Shown one piece after another: positions 43,882 through 52,001 of a DNA stretch of 60,200 bases. The position numbers and the translations under genes are program-made. The stretch is from JBJKRF01 sp046704785. GTDB taxonomy: Bacteria; Chloroflexota; Anaerolineae; Anaerolineales; Villigracilaceae. A model generated the notes under the pieces. That model was not told the DNA's origin. It did not search any database and was given only the letters and a program-made list of their open reading frames with translations. Position 1 is the stretch's first letter. Every line of letters begins with the position of its first letter. The DNA lies in the NCBI GenBank assembly GCA_046704785.1, contig JBJKRF010000096.1, forward strand, positions 1 to 60,200, given 5' to 3'.

Positions 43882-45528
43882 TTACTTGACATCCACTTTC
43901 GAGCCTTTGATTTCCACATTACCGCTGCTGGCGTCAATCGTCAAATCTTTCGCACTTTTGATCTCAATCCCATCTTTGCTCATTGTGATCGCATTGCCAT
44001 GTTGATCAGAGATCTGCACAGTCTGCGCATCGTCATCAAAAATGATCTTATTCGACCCAGGTGTTTCGATAAAAACAGCCGGCTTGTCGCTATCGACGAA
44101 GCCCAAAATTGTGCCTTTTTTGGAGACAATGGCCTTTTCGGTATTGTCCTTCGTCGGCGTCGCCAGATCGGAGGGCGGCGTGTTCTTCGATCCATACATG
44201 GCACCCAAGATGACCGCCTGCCGGGGATCGTCATTGAAAAATCCAACGACGACCTCGTCGCCGGGTTCGGGACGAAAGAAATAGCCGCGCCCCTTCCCGG
44301 CATCTGGGGAGGCCAGCCGGGCCCAGATAGCCCCTTTTTTTTCGTCGATGCCGGGGAGAATCACTTTGACCCGCAGTTCCTTATCAGGGTCATCTTCGAA
44401 CTGGTCGACGATGCCAATCTGGAGTCCGTTGACCGCCGGCAGCAGCCCCGCCGCCGGAACATCGACAATATCCTTTCGGCTGGCAAAACGGTCGGCAGGC
44501 AACCCAAATTGCACATCGGTATGCCAGCCATCATCGTCAACGCGATGCCGGACGCCAGTCACAATCGTTTTACCGTTAAAGCGTTTGCCCACGCCACTTA
44601 CTTCCATGACATCCAGACAGTGAATATCGCCAAAACCGGGAATCGAAATGCGGCCTCGAATCATCGACATGCGGCTTTTCACCAGTGTCCCGTCAGCCCA
44701 GGCTTGAAGCGCTTTCGGATCGAGGGGGACGGGGTCGGAAAGGATCTGGGTGCTGGCCCCAAGGGTTTGGGCAAGGCTGTCGGCTTTGAGATTTCCCTGA
44801 GAGAGGGTAAAGGTTTTCGCTTTGCTGGCCTGGGTCAACTTCTGGTTTTTCAAATCCCAGGCAATGCTTTCGACACTGGCACGTTGATGGCTGGCATCTG
44901 CCTCGATCTCGAAATTGTAGATATCGCTAATGCCGAATTCGAAGGTCAGCTTCGGCAGAGCGCTCATGTTTACTTCCTGCGCAGAAATTTCACCGCTTTC
45001 AGCCGTTACCAATAATCCGTAAGCATCGGCTCGCGTCAAGATGAAATCCCAGTCGGTGCAGTAGTATTGAATGAGTTCAGGATGTGCGGGCTGCGTGGCC
45101 GTCAATGTGCCTTTTTTGAGGCCGCCATTACCGATCAGCTCGCCAATGATTTTGTCATCGGTCTTGTTTTGGTAGACTTCGCTTCTCCTGATCTGCGCCA
45201 GTTTGATTGCAGCGTCTTTCATTTCGATGGTCAGCAATGAGCCTTGTTTATTGGCTTCCACCGCATGCTTTACAATCAGGCCTTTGAAAACGCTAGCTTC
45301 CTGACTGGCCGCGCCCTCATAGCGCAGTTTTATTTCGACTTCCTTACCGGGTTCAAAAAAAGTCTCATCGCTGATGGCAAATTTTTGTTTTGCACCACTT
45401 CCATCCAGCAATACCAGCACCGCATAAGGAATGCGGTTGACTTCCTTAACGACATCAATAGACAGCAACTCATAGGTGGGATCCATGAGTTTATTGTCGC
45501 TCAGGATTGTGGCGGTAACGGCACTCAT
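43882..45528 (-). CDS. eCIS spike protein, VgrG-like (Pvc8/Afp8-like)
   Basis: This 548-residue protein has the VgrG-like order: a gp27-like N-terminal part (EVNRIPYAVLVLLDGSG), then an OB-fold part (QIGIVDQFEDDPDKELRVKVILPG and GYFFRPEPGDEVVVGFFNDDPRQAVILGAMYG). It ends in a repeated beta-helix needle (SKDGIEIKSAKDLTIDASSG). Trimers form the central puncturing spike. It is 18 nt downstream of the LysM adaptor gene. No extra C-terminal enzyme domain is present, so payload is not carried on the spike. Confidence 0.93.
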   Translation of the reverse strand: MSAVTATILSDNKLMDPTYELLSIDVVKEVNRIPYAVLVLLDGSGAKQKFAISDETFFEPGKEVEIKLRYEGAASQEASVFKGLIVKHAVEANKQGSLLTIEMKDAAIKLAQIRRSEVYQNKTDDKIIGELIGNGGLKKGTLTATQPAHPELIQYYCTDWDFILTRADAYGLLVTAESGEISAQEVNMSALPKLTFEFGISDIYNFEIEADASHQRASVESIAWDLKNQKLTQASKAKTFTLSQGNLKADSLAQTLGASTQILSDPVPLDPKALQAWADGTLVKSRMSMIRGRISIPGFGDIHCLDVMEVSGVGKRFNGKTIVTGVRHRVDDDGWHTDVQFGLPADRFASRKDIVDVPAAGLLPAVNGLQIGIVDQFEDDPDKELRVKVILPGIDEKKGAIWARLASPDAGKGRGYFFRPEPGDEVVVGFFNDDPRQAVILGAMYGSKNTPPSDLATPTKDNTEKAIVSKKGTILGFVDSDKPAVFIETPGSNKIIFDDDAQTVQISDQHGNAITMSKDGIEIKSAKDLTIDASSGNVEIKGSKVDVK

Positions 45529-45546
45529 TGAGTCAATCCATTATTC

Positions 45547-46263
45547 TCATTGCTTGGTCGCCAGGGGCGGGAAGATGATTTCCTGCCCGGGGGTCAGGTT
45601 TCTGAAATCGTCGATGCCGTTCACCTGAGCAACGCGGATGTAATACTGGGACGAGCCGTAGATCTCTTTCGACAACAGGGGCAGCGTATCTCCGCTTTTG
45701 ACCACGCGCGTATGCGAAAGGTCGGGAGAACTCTTTCCATCCTTGCGGTTCCGCTTGGAAGGGTCCACATCTTCGACGAAGACCGTTTTGAGCACGGCAT
45801 GCAAGGGCGCGCCGTTCTTATCGAACAAGGTATATTCGATGTCGGCAGATTGCAAGCGACAGTCGAAGTCTGCCAGCACGCCTTCGCCCCATTGCAATTT
45901 CAAAAATTTGGGCTCGTGAATCTGCCCATCCATATAGAAACACAAGTTCAAGAATTGGTCAATTTGGTCGGGAACGCTTTTCGTGCCTAAGCCAAGCAAC
46001 GTGGAAATGCCGAAATCAGTGACACCTGTTCCATCCAACACCAAGTCCAGCCTGACTTCTTTGGAACGGCCATAGGCATATTTTGCCGTCCGGCCGCTTG
46101 TGTTGATTCCTTGAAGCTTGCTGAACTTGTTTTCATGCTGCGTACTGATCGTCGTCGGGTTAAACATCACCGTAAAGGTATCCTGCGGAAGACCGATTCG
46201 CAAGCGATTCCCATAGACATTTATCTTAAGTTTCTGCAGCTTGTTGAATAAGTTGAGCGACAT
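45547..46263 (-). CDS. eCIS tube-to-spike adaptor with C-terminal LysM (Pvc7/Afp7-like)
   Basis: This 238-residue protein follows the DUF5908 gene without a gap. Residues 1-170 match the CIS tube-adaptor family (FTVMFNPTTISTQHENKFSK, KYAYGRSKEVRLDLVLDGTG). Residues about 184-236 form a LysM fold (HTRVVKSGDTLPLLSKEIYG, NGIDDFRNLTPGQEIIFPP). In PVC the equivalent protein joins the inner tube to the spike and baseplate. The LysM may bind peptidoglycan or act as a packing domain inside the baseplate. Confidence 0.92.
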   Translation of the reverse strand: MSLNLFNKLQKLKINVYGNRLRIGLPQDTFTVMFNPTTISTQHENKFSKLQGINTSGRTAKYAYGRSKEVRLDLVLDGTGVTDFGISTLLGLGTKSVPDQIDQFLNLCFYMDGQIHEPKFLKLQWGEGVLADFDCRLQSADIEYTLFDKNGAPLHAVLKTVFVEDVDPSKRNRKDGKSSPDLSHTRVVKSGDTLPLLSKEIYGSSQYYIRVAQVNGIDDFRNLTPGQEIIFPPLATKQ

Positions 46264-46449
46264 CTAACGTTCCTTTTCCTTTTGGAGAATCCTCAACACT
46301 TGCCGAACGCACTCCTGGATGACTGCATCTTGCCCGTCCAAGCTCCCGGCCTGATGTGAGCCCTTGGAATCCGCCCCATCCTCAGAGTCATCACTAGAGC
46401 CAGGCGTCGCCACTGCTCGGATAACCAATTCTCTAATTTCTACAGGCAT
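46264..46449 (-). CDS. DUF5908 small eCIS protein (Afp6/Pvc6 position)
   Basis: This 61-residue protein begins MPVEIRELVIRAVATPG, the DUF5908 signature, and continues with an acidic Ser/Asp/Gly linker and a C-terminal helix VIQECVRQVLRILQKEKER. GGAAGG precedes the start. DUF5908 genes occur in eCIS operons between the tube and LysM genes; role unknown, possibly a small assembly chaperone. Its stop abuts the LysM gene start. Confidence 0.85.
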   Translation of the reverse strand: MPVEIRELVIRAVATPGSSDDSEDGADSKGSHQAGSLDGQDAVIQECVRQVLRILQKEKER

Positions 46450-46467
46450 GGTAAGAAATACCTTCCA

Positions 46468-46941
46468 TTAAACCCTGAGAACCTGCATACGCTGATAAGA
46501 CAATTCCATGTGCTCAATCACAACAGAATTGGCATCTGCATCCAGGTCAGATACGCTCCATTTGACAGGATAGGCCTTCATAAACAGCCAGCCCGCGATG
46601 GGAATACGCGTATTGTCCAACAGCGTTACCAAGACGTTTGAAGGACTGAACTTGAAAAGAGACATGGTCGCATTAAATTCGATCACCAGTGGCGACCCAA
46701 CGACCAGGCCTCGCTGCAAGACCAGATTCTCATACTTGATTTTCTTGGGCAAGGGCTGTGAATACAGGTTTTGACCTCCTTCTTCGATGGCAGAGGTCTC
46801 CACTGTGCTACCCAACCCGGATACCTTCTGAAACAAAATATCCAACGGGTTTGGAACCACGCCTCCGGCAAAAAAGAGGACGCCAAAACGAAACCCCAGA
46901 GGAGGAGAACCGACGATTGGTAGTGGACCAGGGATTGCCAT
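46468..46941 (-). CDS. eCIS tube protein, third paralogue (Pvc5-like)
   Basis: I start this 157-residue tube protein at the ATG at 46941 (MAIPGPLPIV); an upstream GTG at 46980 adds residues unlike the family. It shows FQKVSGLGSTVET, the EEGGQNLYSQPLPKKIKYENLVLQRGLV core of gp19-like tube proteins and SDLDADANSVVIEHMELSYQ near the end. It is the most diverged of the three tube genes. By position it may be the baseplate-proximal ring that meets the spike. A 115-nt gap separates it from tube 2. Confidence 0.85.
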   Translation of the reverse strand: MAIPGPLPIVGSPPLGFRFGVLFFAGGVVPNPLDILFQKVSGLGSTVETSAIEEGGQNLYSQPLPKKIKYENLVLQRGLVVGSPLVIEFNATMSLFKFSPSNVLVTLLDNTRIPIAGWLFMKAYPVKWSVSDLDADANSVVIEHMELSYQRMQVLRV

Positions 46942-47056
46942 GAGGAAAAACTTCACCTTTCCGGGAATAACAGGCCGCACACCTCGGTACCAAACGTTCT
47001 GACTGCTGTGAGCAAACAGAGTCTGGCAACTAAGATTATTACTTCAACCGCAGTCT

Positions 47057-47521
47057 TTACGGATGATAGTCAACCTGGATGTCGTGTGCAACAAGTTCCA
47101 GCGTCTCGAGGGCAACATCATTGCTATTTGCATCGAAGCTGGGGGCATCCATTTTGACGGGGAATGCCCCTTTCACCTTCCAACGTACGACCGGCTTTCC
47201 GGCTTCATCGCATAAATCGATCACAATATCTTTTTCGGCGTTTTTAAACGGGTCAGCATAAACGTCCTGCATCCATTTTGCCAGGGAATCGGCTTTTTGC
47301 ACGATACCCCGCTTCAGGGTGATTCGGATCGGCTGACGCATGCCAGGGATGATCTTGACTCCCATAACAAAGCTAAACCCGTGTTTATACGTCACCGATT
47401 CATAATCGACGCTGAGCCCCGAGACCTCAGAAAAGCCCAACGTCGAGTCGCCAATCGTGACTCGATAGTTGTAAACCGGCAGCGGGTAGGAAGCCTTGAT
47501 TTGATCCTTGCTCAGAGACAT
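47057..47521 (-). CDS. eCIS tube protein, second paralogue
   Basis: This 154-residue gp19-like tube protein begins ASYPLPVYNYRVTIGDSTLG, continues FSEVSGLSVDYESVTYKHG, and ends FDANSNDVALETLELVAHDI. It is closely similar to the preceding 158-residue tube protein. It starts 14 nt after that gene's stop. Stacked hexameric rings of this fold make the inner tube that is shot into the target. Confidence 0.93.
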   Translation of the reverse strand: MSLSKDQIKASYPLPVYNYRVTIGDSTLGFSEVSGLSVDYESVTYKHGFSFVMGVKIIPGMRQPIRITLKRGIVQKADSLAKWMQDVYADPFKNAEKDIVIDLCDEAGKPVVRWKVKGAFPVKMDAPSFDANSNDVALETLELVAHDIQVDYHP

Positions 47522-47535
47522 GGCTGGTGCAGGCC

Positions 47536-48012
47536 TTAAGCTTTGTAGTTGATCGAGATACCGTCGGCTATTAACTCCATACTTTCAATGGCCACATCGT
47601 TTGAATTGGAATCGAAAGTAGGCGCATCCAATTTAGTGGGGAATGCGTTAGTGACCGTCCAAGTTACCACGGCTTTGCCAGTCTCGTCGCACAAACTGAC
47701 CACAATGTCTTTCTTCTCAACCTGGTTGATCGTAACAGAGTTGATCCAATCGTAAAGAGCGGGTTGGCTCTTGGCCGGCACCAAGCCTTTTTTCAAGGTA
47801 AGTGTCGTTTGGGTCATTTGTGCCGGCATATGAAATACACGTGGACTCTTTTTACCCGACTCGGTATTGCTTTCTTTATAAGTCGTTGTTTCATAAGCAA
47901 TACTCAATCCTGATACTTCTGAAAAGGCAATCGTATCCTTGCCAATATCCACTTTGTAGTTGTAGACGGGCAAAGGATACGCAGCCTTGATATCCGCTTG
48001 AGAGGTAGCCAT
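47536..48012 (-). CDS. eCIS major tube protein, first paralogue (Pvc1-like)
   Basis: This 158-residue protein follows a clear AAGGAG site. Its family signature is AAYPLPVYNYKVDIGKDTIAF, SEVSGLSIAYETTTYKES and FDSNSNDVAIESMELIADGI. Being directly after the sheath gene with a strong ribosome site, it is probably the main inner-tube subunit. A hairpin AGGCCT...AGGCCT overlaps the sheath stop just upstream and could tune the ratio of sheath to tube. Confidence 0.94.
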   Translation of the reverse strand: MATSQADIKAAYPLPVYNYKVDIGKDTIAFSEVSGLSIAYETTTYKESNTESGKKSPRVFHMPAQMTQTTLTLKKGLVPAKSQPALYDWINSVTINQVEKKDIVVSLCDETGKAVVTWTVTNAFPTKLDAPTFDSNSNDVAIESMELIADGISINYKA

Positions 48013-48073
48013 CGATTTTCTCCTTATTTTATTAGTGCGACATATTTAATTCAGAGACAAGGCCTCAAAAAGA

Positions 48074-49741
48074 CTAGGCCTGCTGCAGTTTGTGAGTGAA
48101 TCTGAGGATAATAAACTCGGCGGGTCTGACTGCGGCGATACCGATCTCCACGATCATGCGACCTTCCAACACATCCTGTGGGGTCATCGTCTTTCCCAGC
48201 CCAACGTTGACAAAATACGCTGCGTCGGGCGTCGAGCCAGCCAGCGCGCCTTGTTGCCATAACCCATAGAGGAAACTCTCGATCATAGCCTTCACTTTGA
48301 GCCAGGTCGTAGCATCGTTTGGCTCGAAAACGGCAAAGGAGGTTGCCTTCTGGGTAGATTCTTCGATCATAATGAAGAGGCGTCGAACGGAGACATAGCG
48401 CCATTCATTATCGTTGCCCGCCAGTGTGCGCGCACCCCAAACCAGGGTACCTTTCCCGGTAAAAGCGCGGATCGCGTTGATTGACTTCCCTGCTGTGGGA
48501 TCCACGTTCAGGTTTTCCTGGTCGTCGTGCGTTATTTTGAGCACCGGGCCAATGACAGAAGAAAGGCTTACGTTGGCTGGAGCCTTCCAGACACCCCGGT
48601 CGCGGTCTACACTGGAATAGATGCCAGCGATCGCTGCGCTGGGAGGCAGTATGGCATACTGTTGGGTCAAAGCCGACTTAACCTGATTGTATAACGCCGT
48701 GTTACTGGTCTTCAGCGTAGAGAGTGCCACCGAAGCGGGCTGTTCATCCAGATTGATGTTCTGGTTAGACGTATTATCCACAGGGGCGCTTCCATCGCCA
48801 TCGTCGGCCACATCGAAGCCCTGGGGGTCGTTGCTCTTCGTCGCCTTCCAGGTTGTCCACGCTGTGGTAATGTCTTGACCTGTTTTCCCCGAAACGCCGC
48901 TAATCGTCAAAAGTTTGGACGTACTGATATTGAAAGTCAGGGCATCAGACGTCGATCCTGAGATGATTCTAACTTCGGGGGTGTCATCGGCGCTCCCGGT
49001 ATATTGCACGACAATGCCATTCGTGTTGAACGTCTTGGAAAAGAGGGTGCCAACTGCACCGGTCACCGAAATCATGACCGTTCCATCTCCGTAATCATAA
49101 TTTAGCGAAGTCTGGAGATAAGGATAGTAAGCTGCTCCATAGGACAAATTATTGATGCCAATGTTGTTTCTGAAATCATCGACGCCCTTATCTTCAAGCA
49201 CATCCAAAATAGCAAAGCGGTCACCCAATTTGGCGCATTGCGCCAGCGCCTGTTCGCAAAGGTCGTAATAATCTGTGCTGGACAAATTGATAGCATCCGT
49301 CAACAAAATAAGAGTAGGCTCGTCCTCTTTTTCCAAAGCCGCCAAACCTGCTTCGAACTGTGCCTTGGTGGGGGCCGTCTGATAATTTCCAATGGAGACA
49401 ATATAGCAGCTTCCGCCCCCATTCTTGAAATAGAGGCTCAGGCTATAGTACAACAAGAATTCATAGGTGGGGCTATTGCGAGTTATGGCACCGATTTCGG
49501 ACGAACCGGATTGGGTGGTAACCGTAAAGCCACTGGGATTCGCCTTACCGAATGCCGTCTCATAATCGAGCAACGTATCTATCCGCATTACGACGGGGAC
49601 AACGTCGCCAGAGCCATCGGGCGTAGGGCCAATGGCGGTGCAGCCGATAAACGCGGGGATTGCCGTCGCGACTTCTGCCACGGAGGGTGGCAATGTCGAG
49701 ATTTCCTCCACATATACGCCTGGGGTTTTATACGTAGCCAT
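48074..49741 (-). CDS. eCIS contractile sheath protein
   Basis: This 555-residue protein has the sheath signature MATYKTPGVYVEEIS, LPPSVAEVATAIPAFIGCT at the start and VNVGLGKTMTPQDVLEGRMI, RPAEFIILRFTHKLQQA at the end, with a variable middle domain. AGGAGG precedes it. Only one sheath gene is present, unlike the two or three of Afp and PVC. It forms the outer sheath that contracts to drive the tube. The middle insertion (about 220-330) is the surface-exposed part. Confidence 0.95.
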   Translation of the reverse strand: MATYKTPGVYVEEISTLPPSVAEVATAIPAFIGCTAIGPTPDGSGDVVPVVMRIDTLLDYETAFGKANPSGFTVTTQSGSSEIGAITRNSPTYEFLLYYSLSLYFKNGGGSCYIVSIGNYQTAPTKAQFEAGLAALEKEDEPTLILLTDAINLSSTDYYDLCEQALAQCAKLGDRFAILDVLEDKGVDDFRNNIGINNLSYGAAYYPYLQTSLNYDYGDGTVMISVTGAVGTLFSKTFNTNGIVVQYTGSADDTPEVRIISGSTSDALTFNISTSKLLTISGVSGKTGQDITTAWTTWKATKSNDPQGFDVADDGDGSAPVDNTSNQNINLDEQPASVALSTLKTSNTALYNQVKSALTQQYAILPPSAAIAGIYSSVDRDRGVWKAPANVSLSSVIGPVLKITHDDQENLNVDPTAGKSINAIRAFTGKGTLVWGARTLAGNDNEWRYVSVRRLFIMIEESTQKATSFAVFEPNDATTWLKVKAMIESFLYGLWQQGALAGSTPDAAYFVNVGLGKTMTPQDVLEGRMIVEIGIAAVRPAEFIILRFTHKLQQA

Positions 49742-49768
49742 ACTGTCGAGCCTCCTATTGGTTGGTGT

Positions 49769-50818
49769 TTAATGGTGGGTGAGATATTTGAAAACGTGGT
49801 GCAGGGTATATTCCTGTTTCGAATTTCTCAGGTCAATAGTGTAGTTTTGAAGGGATGGATTAGGTAACGAGCCAACAACATTTTCACCGTTCAGTTGAAG
49901 CTGAATGGATGACCTGGCAGTTTGCTGACAGGGAATCAGCGCATTGGACACAAAACGAAAATATTGCTTGTCTGGATATTGTTCGATAAGCTCCTCAGCA
50001 ATCGGATCCGACGCATCTGGAGACTGAACCAGATCCGTTCGATCCGCGGCGTCGAAAACGACGATTTTGTCCTGATCTTCAATCGTAGGGACAGGTTGAC
50101 TGTCTGTCTTATCAGCAACGAGGTAATATTTCCATCTTGCATCTTTCGCTTTGAAGGCAGCCTGAAATTCATTCGCGCCCTCTCCCAGATTTGCCGACAC
50201 ATCGGAATACTTGATTTCGACATCGGCAAAAATGCCCATCGAAAGCTGCGGCGCGACCGAATACATCACCGTAAAGGGGGTGCCCACCGTCGAAGCGGCA
50301 CTGTTAACAGTAATCCTTTTTGAGGTTTCATCATACGCACTCGGATTGGATATTTTCCCCAGCCCATCGATAACGAAATCCGCGGCTTTGAGGCCCTCCA
50401 GCGGGTTTCCGCTCAGGACAAAGACATCCGCTTTGTTTGGCTGGCGTACGACAAAATGCTCGGTCGTTTTTATTTCGCGGAAGGTAAGGTCAAGCACCGG
50501 ACCCGACCCGTTGCTCACAAACAAAGGCAGCATGGCCTGGTCCAGTTCCGTATAATCTGTAAATAAAGGGAAATCAGGATTCTGAAGGAACAAGTGAAAA
50601 GTAAAAACCGCATTCGATGGCAGGGGGACGAAGGGGGCGTTCTGGTCGTCAGCGGCAATCACCGCCCGGACTCCATTAGAAATAGATTTTAACGTAGAGC
50701 GACAGTTCACCAACAGCCGCTGCGTTTCCGCCGTCGGTTCTATCTGAAAGTCAGGGCATCGACGGTCAGCGTAATAATCATGGATGAGTTCCAAGGAGAA
50801 CAACTGCAAATATTTCAT
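49769..50818 (-). CDS. Uncharacterised eCIS-operon protein between cap and sheath genes
   Basis: The start is the ATG at 50818, overlapping the DUF4255 stop (ATGA); the longer frame from 50941 runs inside that gene. The 349-residue protein opens MKYLQLFSLELIHDYYADRR and is beta-rich (STVGTPFTVMYSVAPQLSMG, FADVEIKYSDVSANLG). I do not recognise a named family, though eCIS loci can hold a gene of this kind in this place. It may be a particle cap or collar part. No signal peptide or catalytic motif is seen. Confidence 0.75.
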   Translation of the reverse strand: MKYLQLFSLELIHDYYADRRCPDFQIEPTAETQRLLVNCRSTLKSISNGVRAVIAADDQNAPFVPLPSNAVFTFHLFLQNPDFPLFTDYTELDQAMLPLFVSNGSGPVLDLTFREIKTTEHFVVRQPNKADVFVLSGNPLEGLKAADFVIDGLGKISNPSAYDETSKRITVNSAASTVGTPFTVMYSVAPQLSMGIFADVEIKYSDVSANLGEGANEFQAAFKAKDARWKYYLVADKTDSQPVPTIEDQDKIVVFDAADRTDLVQSPDASDPIAEELIEQYPDKQYFRFVSNALIPCQQTARSSIQLQLNGENVVGSLPNPSLQNYTIDLRNSKQEYTLHHVFKYLTHH

Positions 50819-51387
50819 GAGGACGTCCTGACAGTTTTTTCTGCCGTCGATGGCGCAGCCGAAGTTGCATCGCTCTGGAATGTAACCATTTTCACTTTGT
50901 AAAAAACCGAAGGATGATAATGAGAACGCAGGGACCCCCATACTTCGTTTTGATCGGAAAAAGACATAGTAACCAATTCGATCACCAATTTTTCAATATT
51001 GTCGCTCAATTCAGGCGCATCCTGGTGCGTGATTAACCGGTGGCTTTGAAAATATTGGATGACCAGCGAAAGGTTACGTAGTGCATCCTCGTATTGTTGA
51101 TAATGTGCAACAAACAATACGTACAGATTTAATCGTATATCGGGCTGTATTTTTTCAACAGTGCCATCTGCCAGCAAACGCACATATGGGTCGGCAGCGC
51201 GTAACGTATTTTCTTGTTCCAAGTTGACCAATAAAACGGATACGGCCCCTAATTTAAAGGTTAGCGAATCCACATTTTGCCCATCCATAAAGACCACCTG
51301 GTCTTCCTGGGGAGCGTCAGGTTTTCTCCCTGCGCTCATGTAGGCATTCAAGTTATTCTTCAAAAACACAAGGACGTCGTTGATCAT
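50815..51387 (-). CDS. eCIS tube/sheath terminator, DUF4255 (Pvc16/Afp16-like)
   Basis: This 190-residue protein opens MINDVLVFLKNNLNAYM and contains VSVLLVNLEQENTLR, LNLYVLFVAHYQQYEDALRN and SLVIQYFQSHRLI, the DUF4255 signature. In Afp and PVC the family forms the terminal ring that stops tube and sheath growth. It is the first gene of the operon behind the SARP-type promoter at 51486, with a leader of about 92 nt and a weak ribosome site. The overlap with the next gene suggests coupling. Confidence 0.92.
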   Translation of the reverse strand: MINDVLVFLKNNLNAYMSAGRKPDAPQEDQVVFMDGQNVDSLTFKLGAVSVLLVNLEQENTLRAADPYVRLLADGTVEKIQPDIRLNLYVLFVAHYQQYEDALRNLSLVIQYFQSHRLITHQDAPELSDNIEKLVIELVTMSFSDQNEVWGSLRSHYHPSVFYKVKMVTFQSDATSAAPSTAEKTVRTSS

Positions 51388-51485
51388 CTAAAGTTATATC
51401 CACAAAGGCAAGGCGTTCAAGTATTTGATAGAGGAAAAATTTCCACACTCTCCATCCAGTACGTGCACACAAAGACCTACCGCGG

Positions 51486-51539
51486 AGTATAGCGCACGGG
51501 GGTCTTAAATTCGTCTAATAAACGTCTTTTGCTCGTCTA
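51486..51539 (-). promoter_or_regulatory. SARP-type promoter: four 11-bp-spaced heptads plus -10 box, eCIS operon
   Basis: On the minus strand four heptads lie exactly 11 bp apart: TAGACGA (51539-51533), AAGACGT (51528-51522), TAGACGA (51517-51511) and AAGACCC (51506-51500). Eight bases later comes TATACT (51491-51486). Heptad direct repeats at 11-bp period ending 8 bp from the -10 box are the established SARP binding pattern. The SARP gene lies just upstream at 52002. Confidence 0.78.
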
Positions 51540-51950
51540 AAAACTACCTAACCAGGAAAATGCCATGAACTTAAGATGCCCCAACTTCAATACGGACGCT
51601 ACCACCACAAATCTATTGCATTCTACGGATTGCCAGAAAATTTCACTCGTATTTAGAGTTCGTAAAAGAATAAGTTCTCTCACGATACCCATCACGGGCA
51701 TACCATCAATCGTATTATTCTCCTACGGGGACGATGTGCGATGAGCCTTTCTCCAGGCGAAGAAGCAATCTCCCGCCGCCGACAAGGAAACCACCACGTC
51801 GCTGAATATCGCTCCTCGCGGTGGCATAATTTACGAACCCTTATGGCAAGCAAACTATATCAAACTTCCCCAATGGTCCATCGACAGCAAGGATGTTTCT
51901 TCGTCAGAATTTATACCAGAGCTGCACCACAAATGGCATGACGTCACCCA
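51540..51950. other. Intergenic region, no gene seen
   Basis: No coding frame with a start signal was found. Apart from the operator and promoter on the left and the large hairpin on the right, I see no clear element in this stretch. Confidence 0.5.
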
Positions 51951-51995
51951 GCTTTACTATCCCGCGGGTAAAAATACCCGCGGGCATAGTAAAGC
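51951..51995 (-). terminator. Very strong palindromic hairpin after the SARP gene
   Basis: GCTTTACTATCCCGCGGGTA (51951-51970) pairs with its complement at 51975-51995 through 20 pairs and one bulged C, closing an AAAA loop. It lies just after the SARP stop codon at 52002. There is no U-tract on either side. It probably ends SARP transcription. Confidence 0.7.
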
Positions 51996-52001
51996 CATGA
52001 A

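Noticed and set aside
43549..45015. Plus-strand frame of 488 codons opposite the spike gene
   Set aside because: It has no ribosome site and odd composition, and the minus strand encodes a clear VgrG-like protein. The same holds for 31535-32902 and 41300-42127.
46942..46980. GTG start at 46980 for the third tube gene
   Set aside because: It adds 13 residues unlike tube proteins. ATG 46941 gives 157 residues, matching the 154 and 158 of its paralogues.
22141..51387. The cluster as a T6SS or a defective prophage tail
   Set aside because: There are no TssJLM membrane genes, portal, terminase, holin or lysin. DUF4255, the Pvc15-like AAA+ protein, CIS_TMP and DUF4157 point to eCIS.
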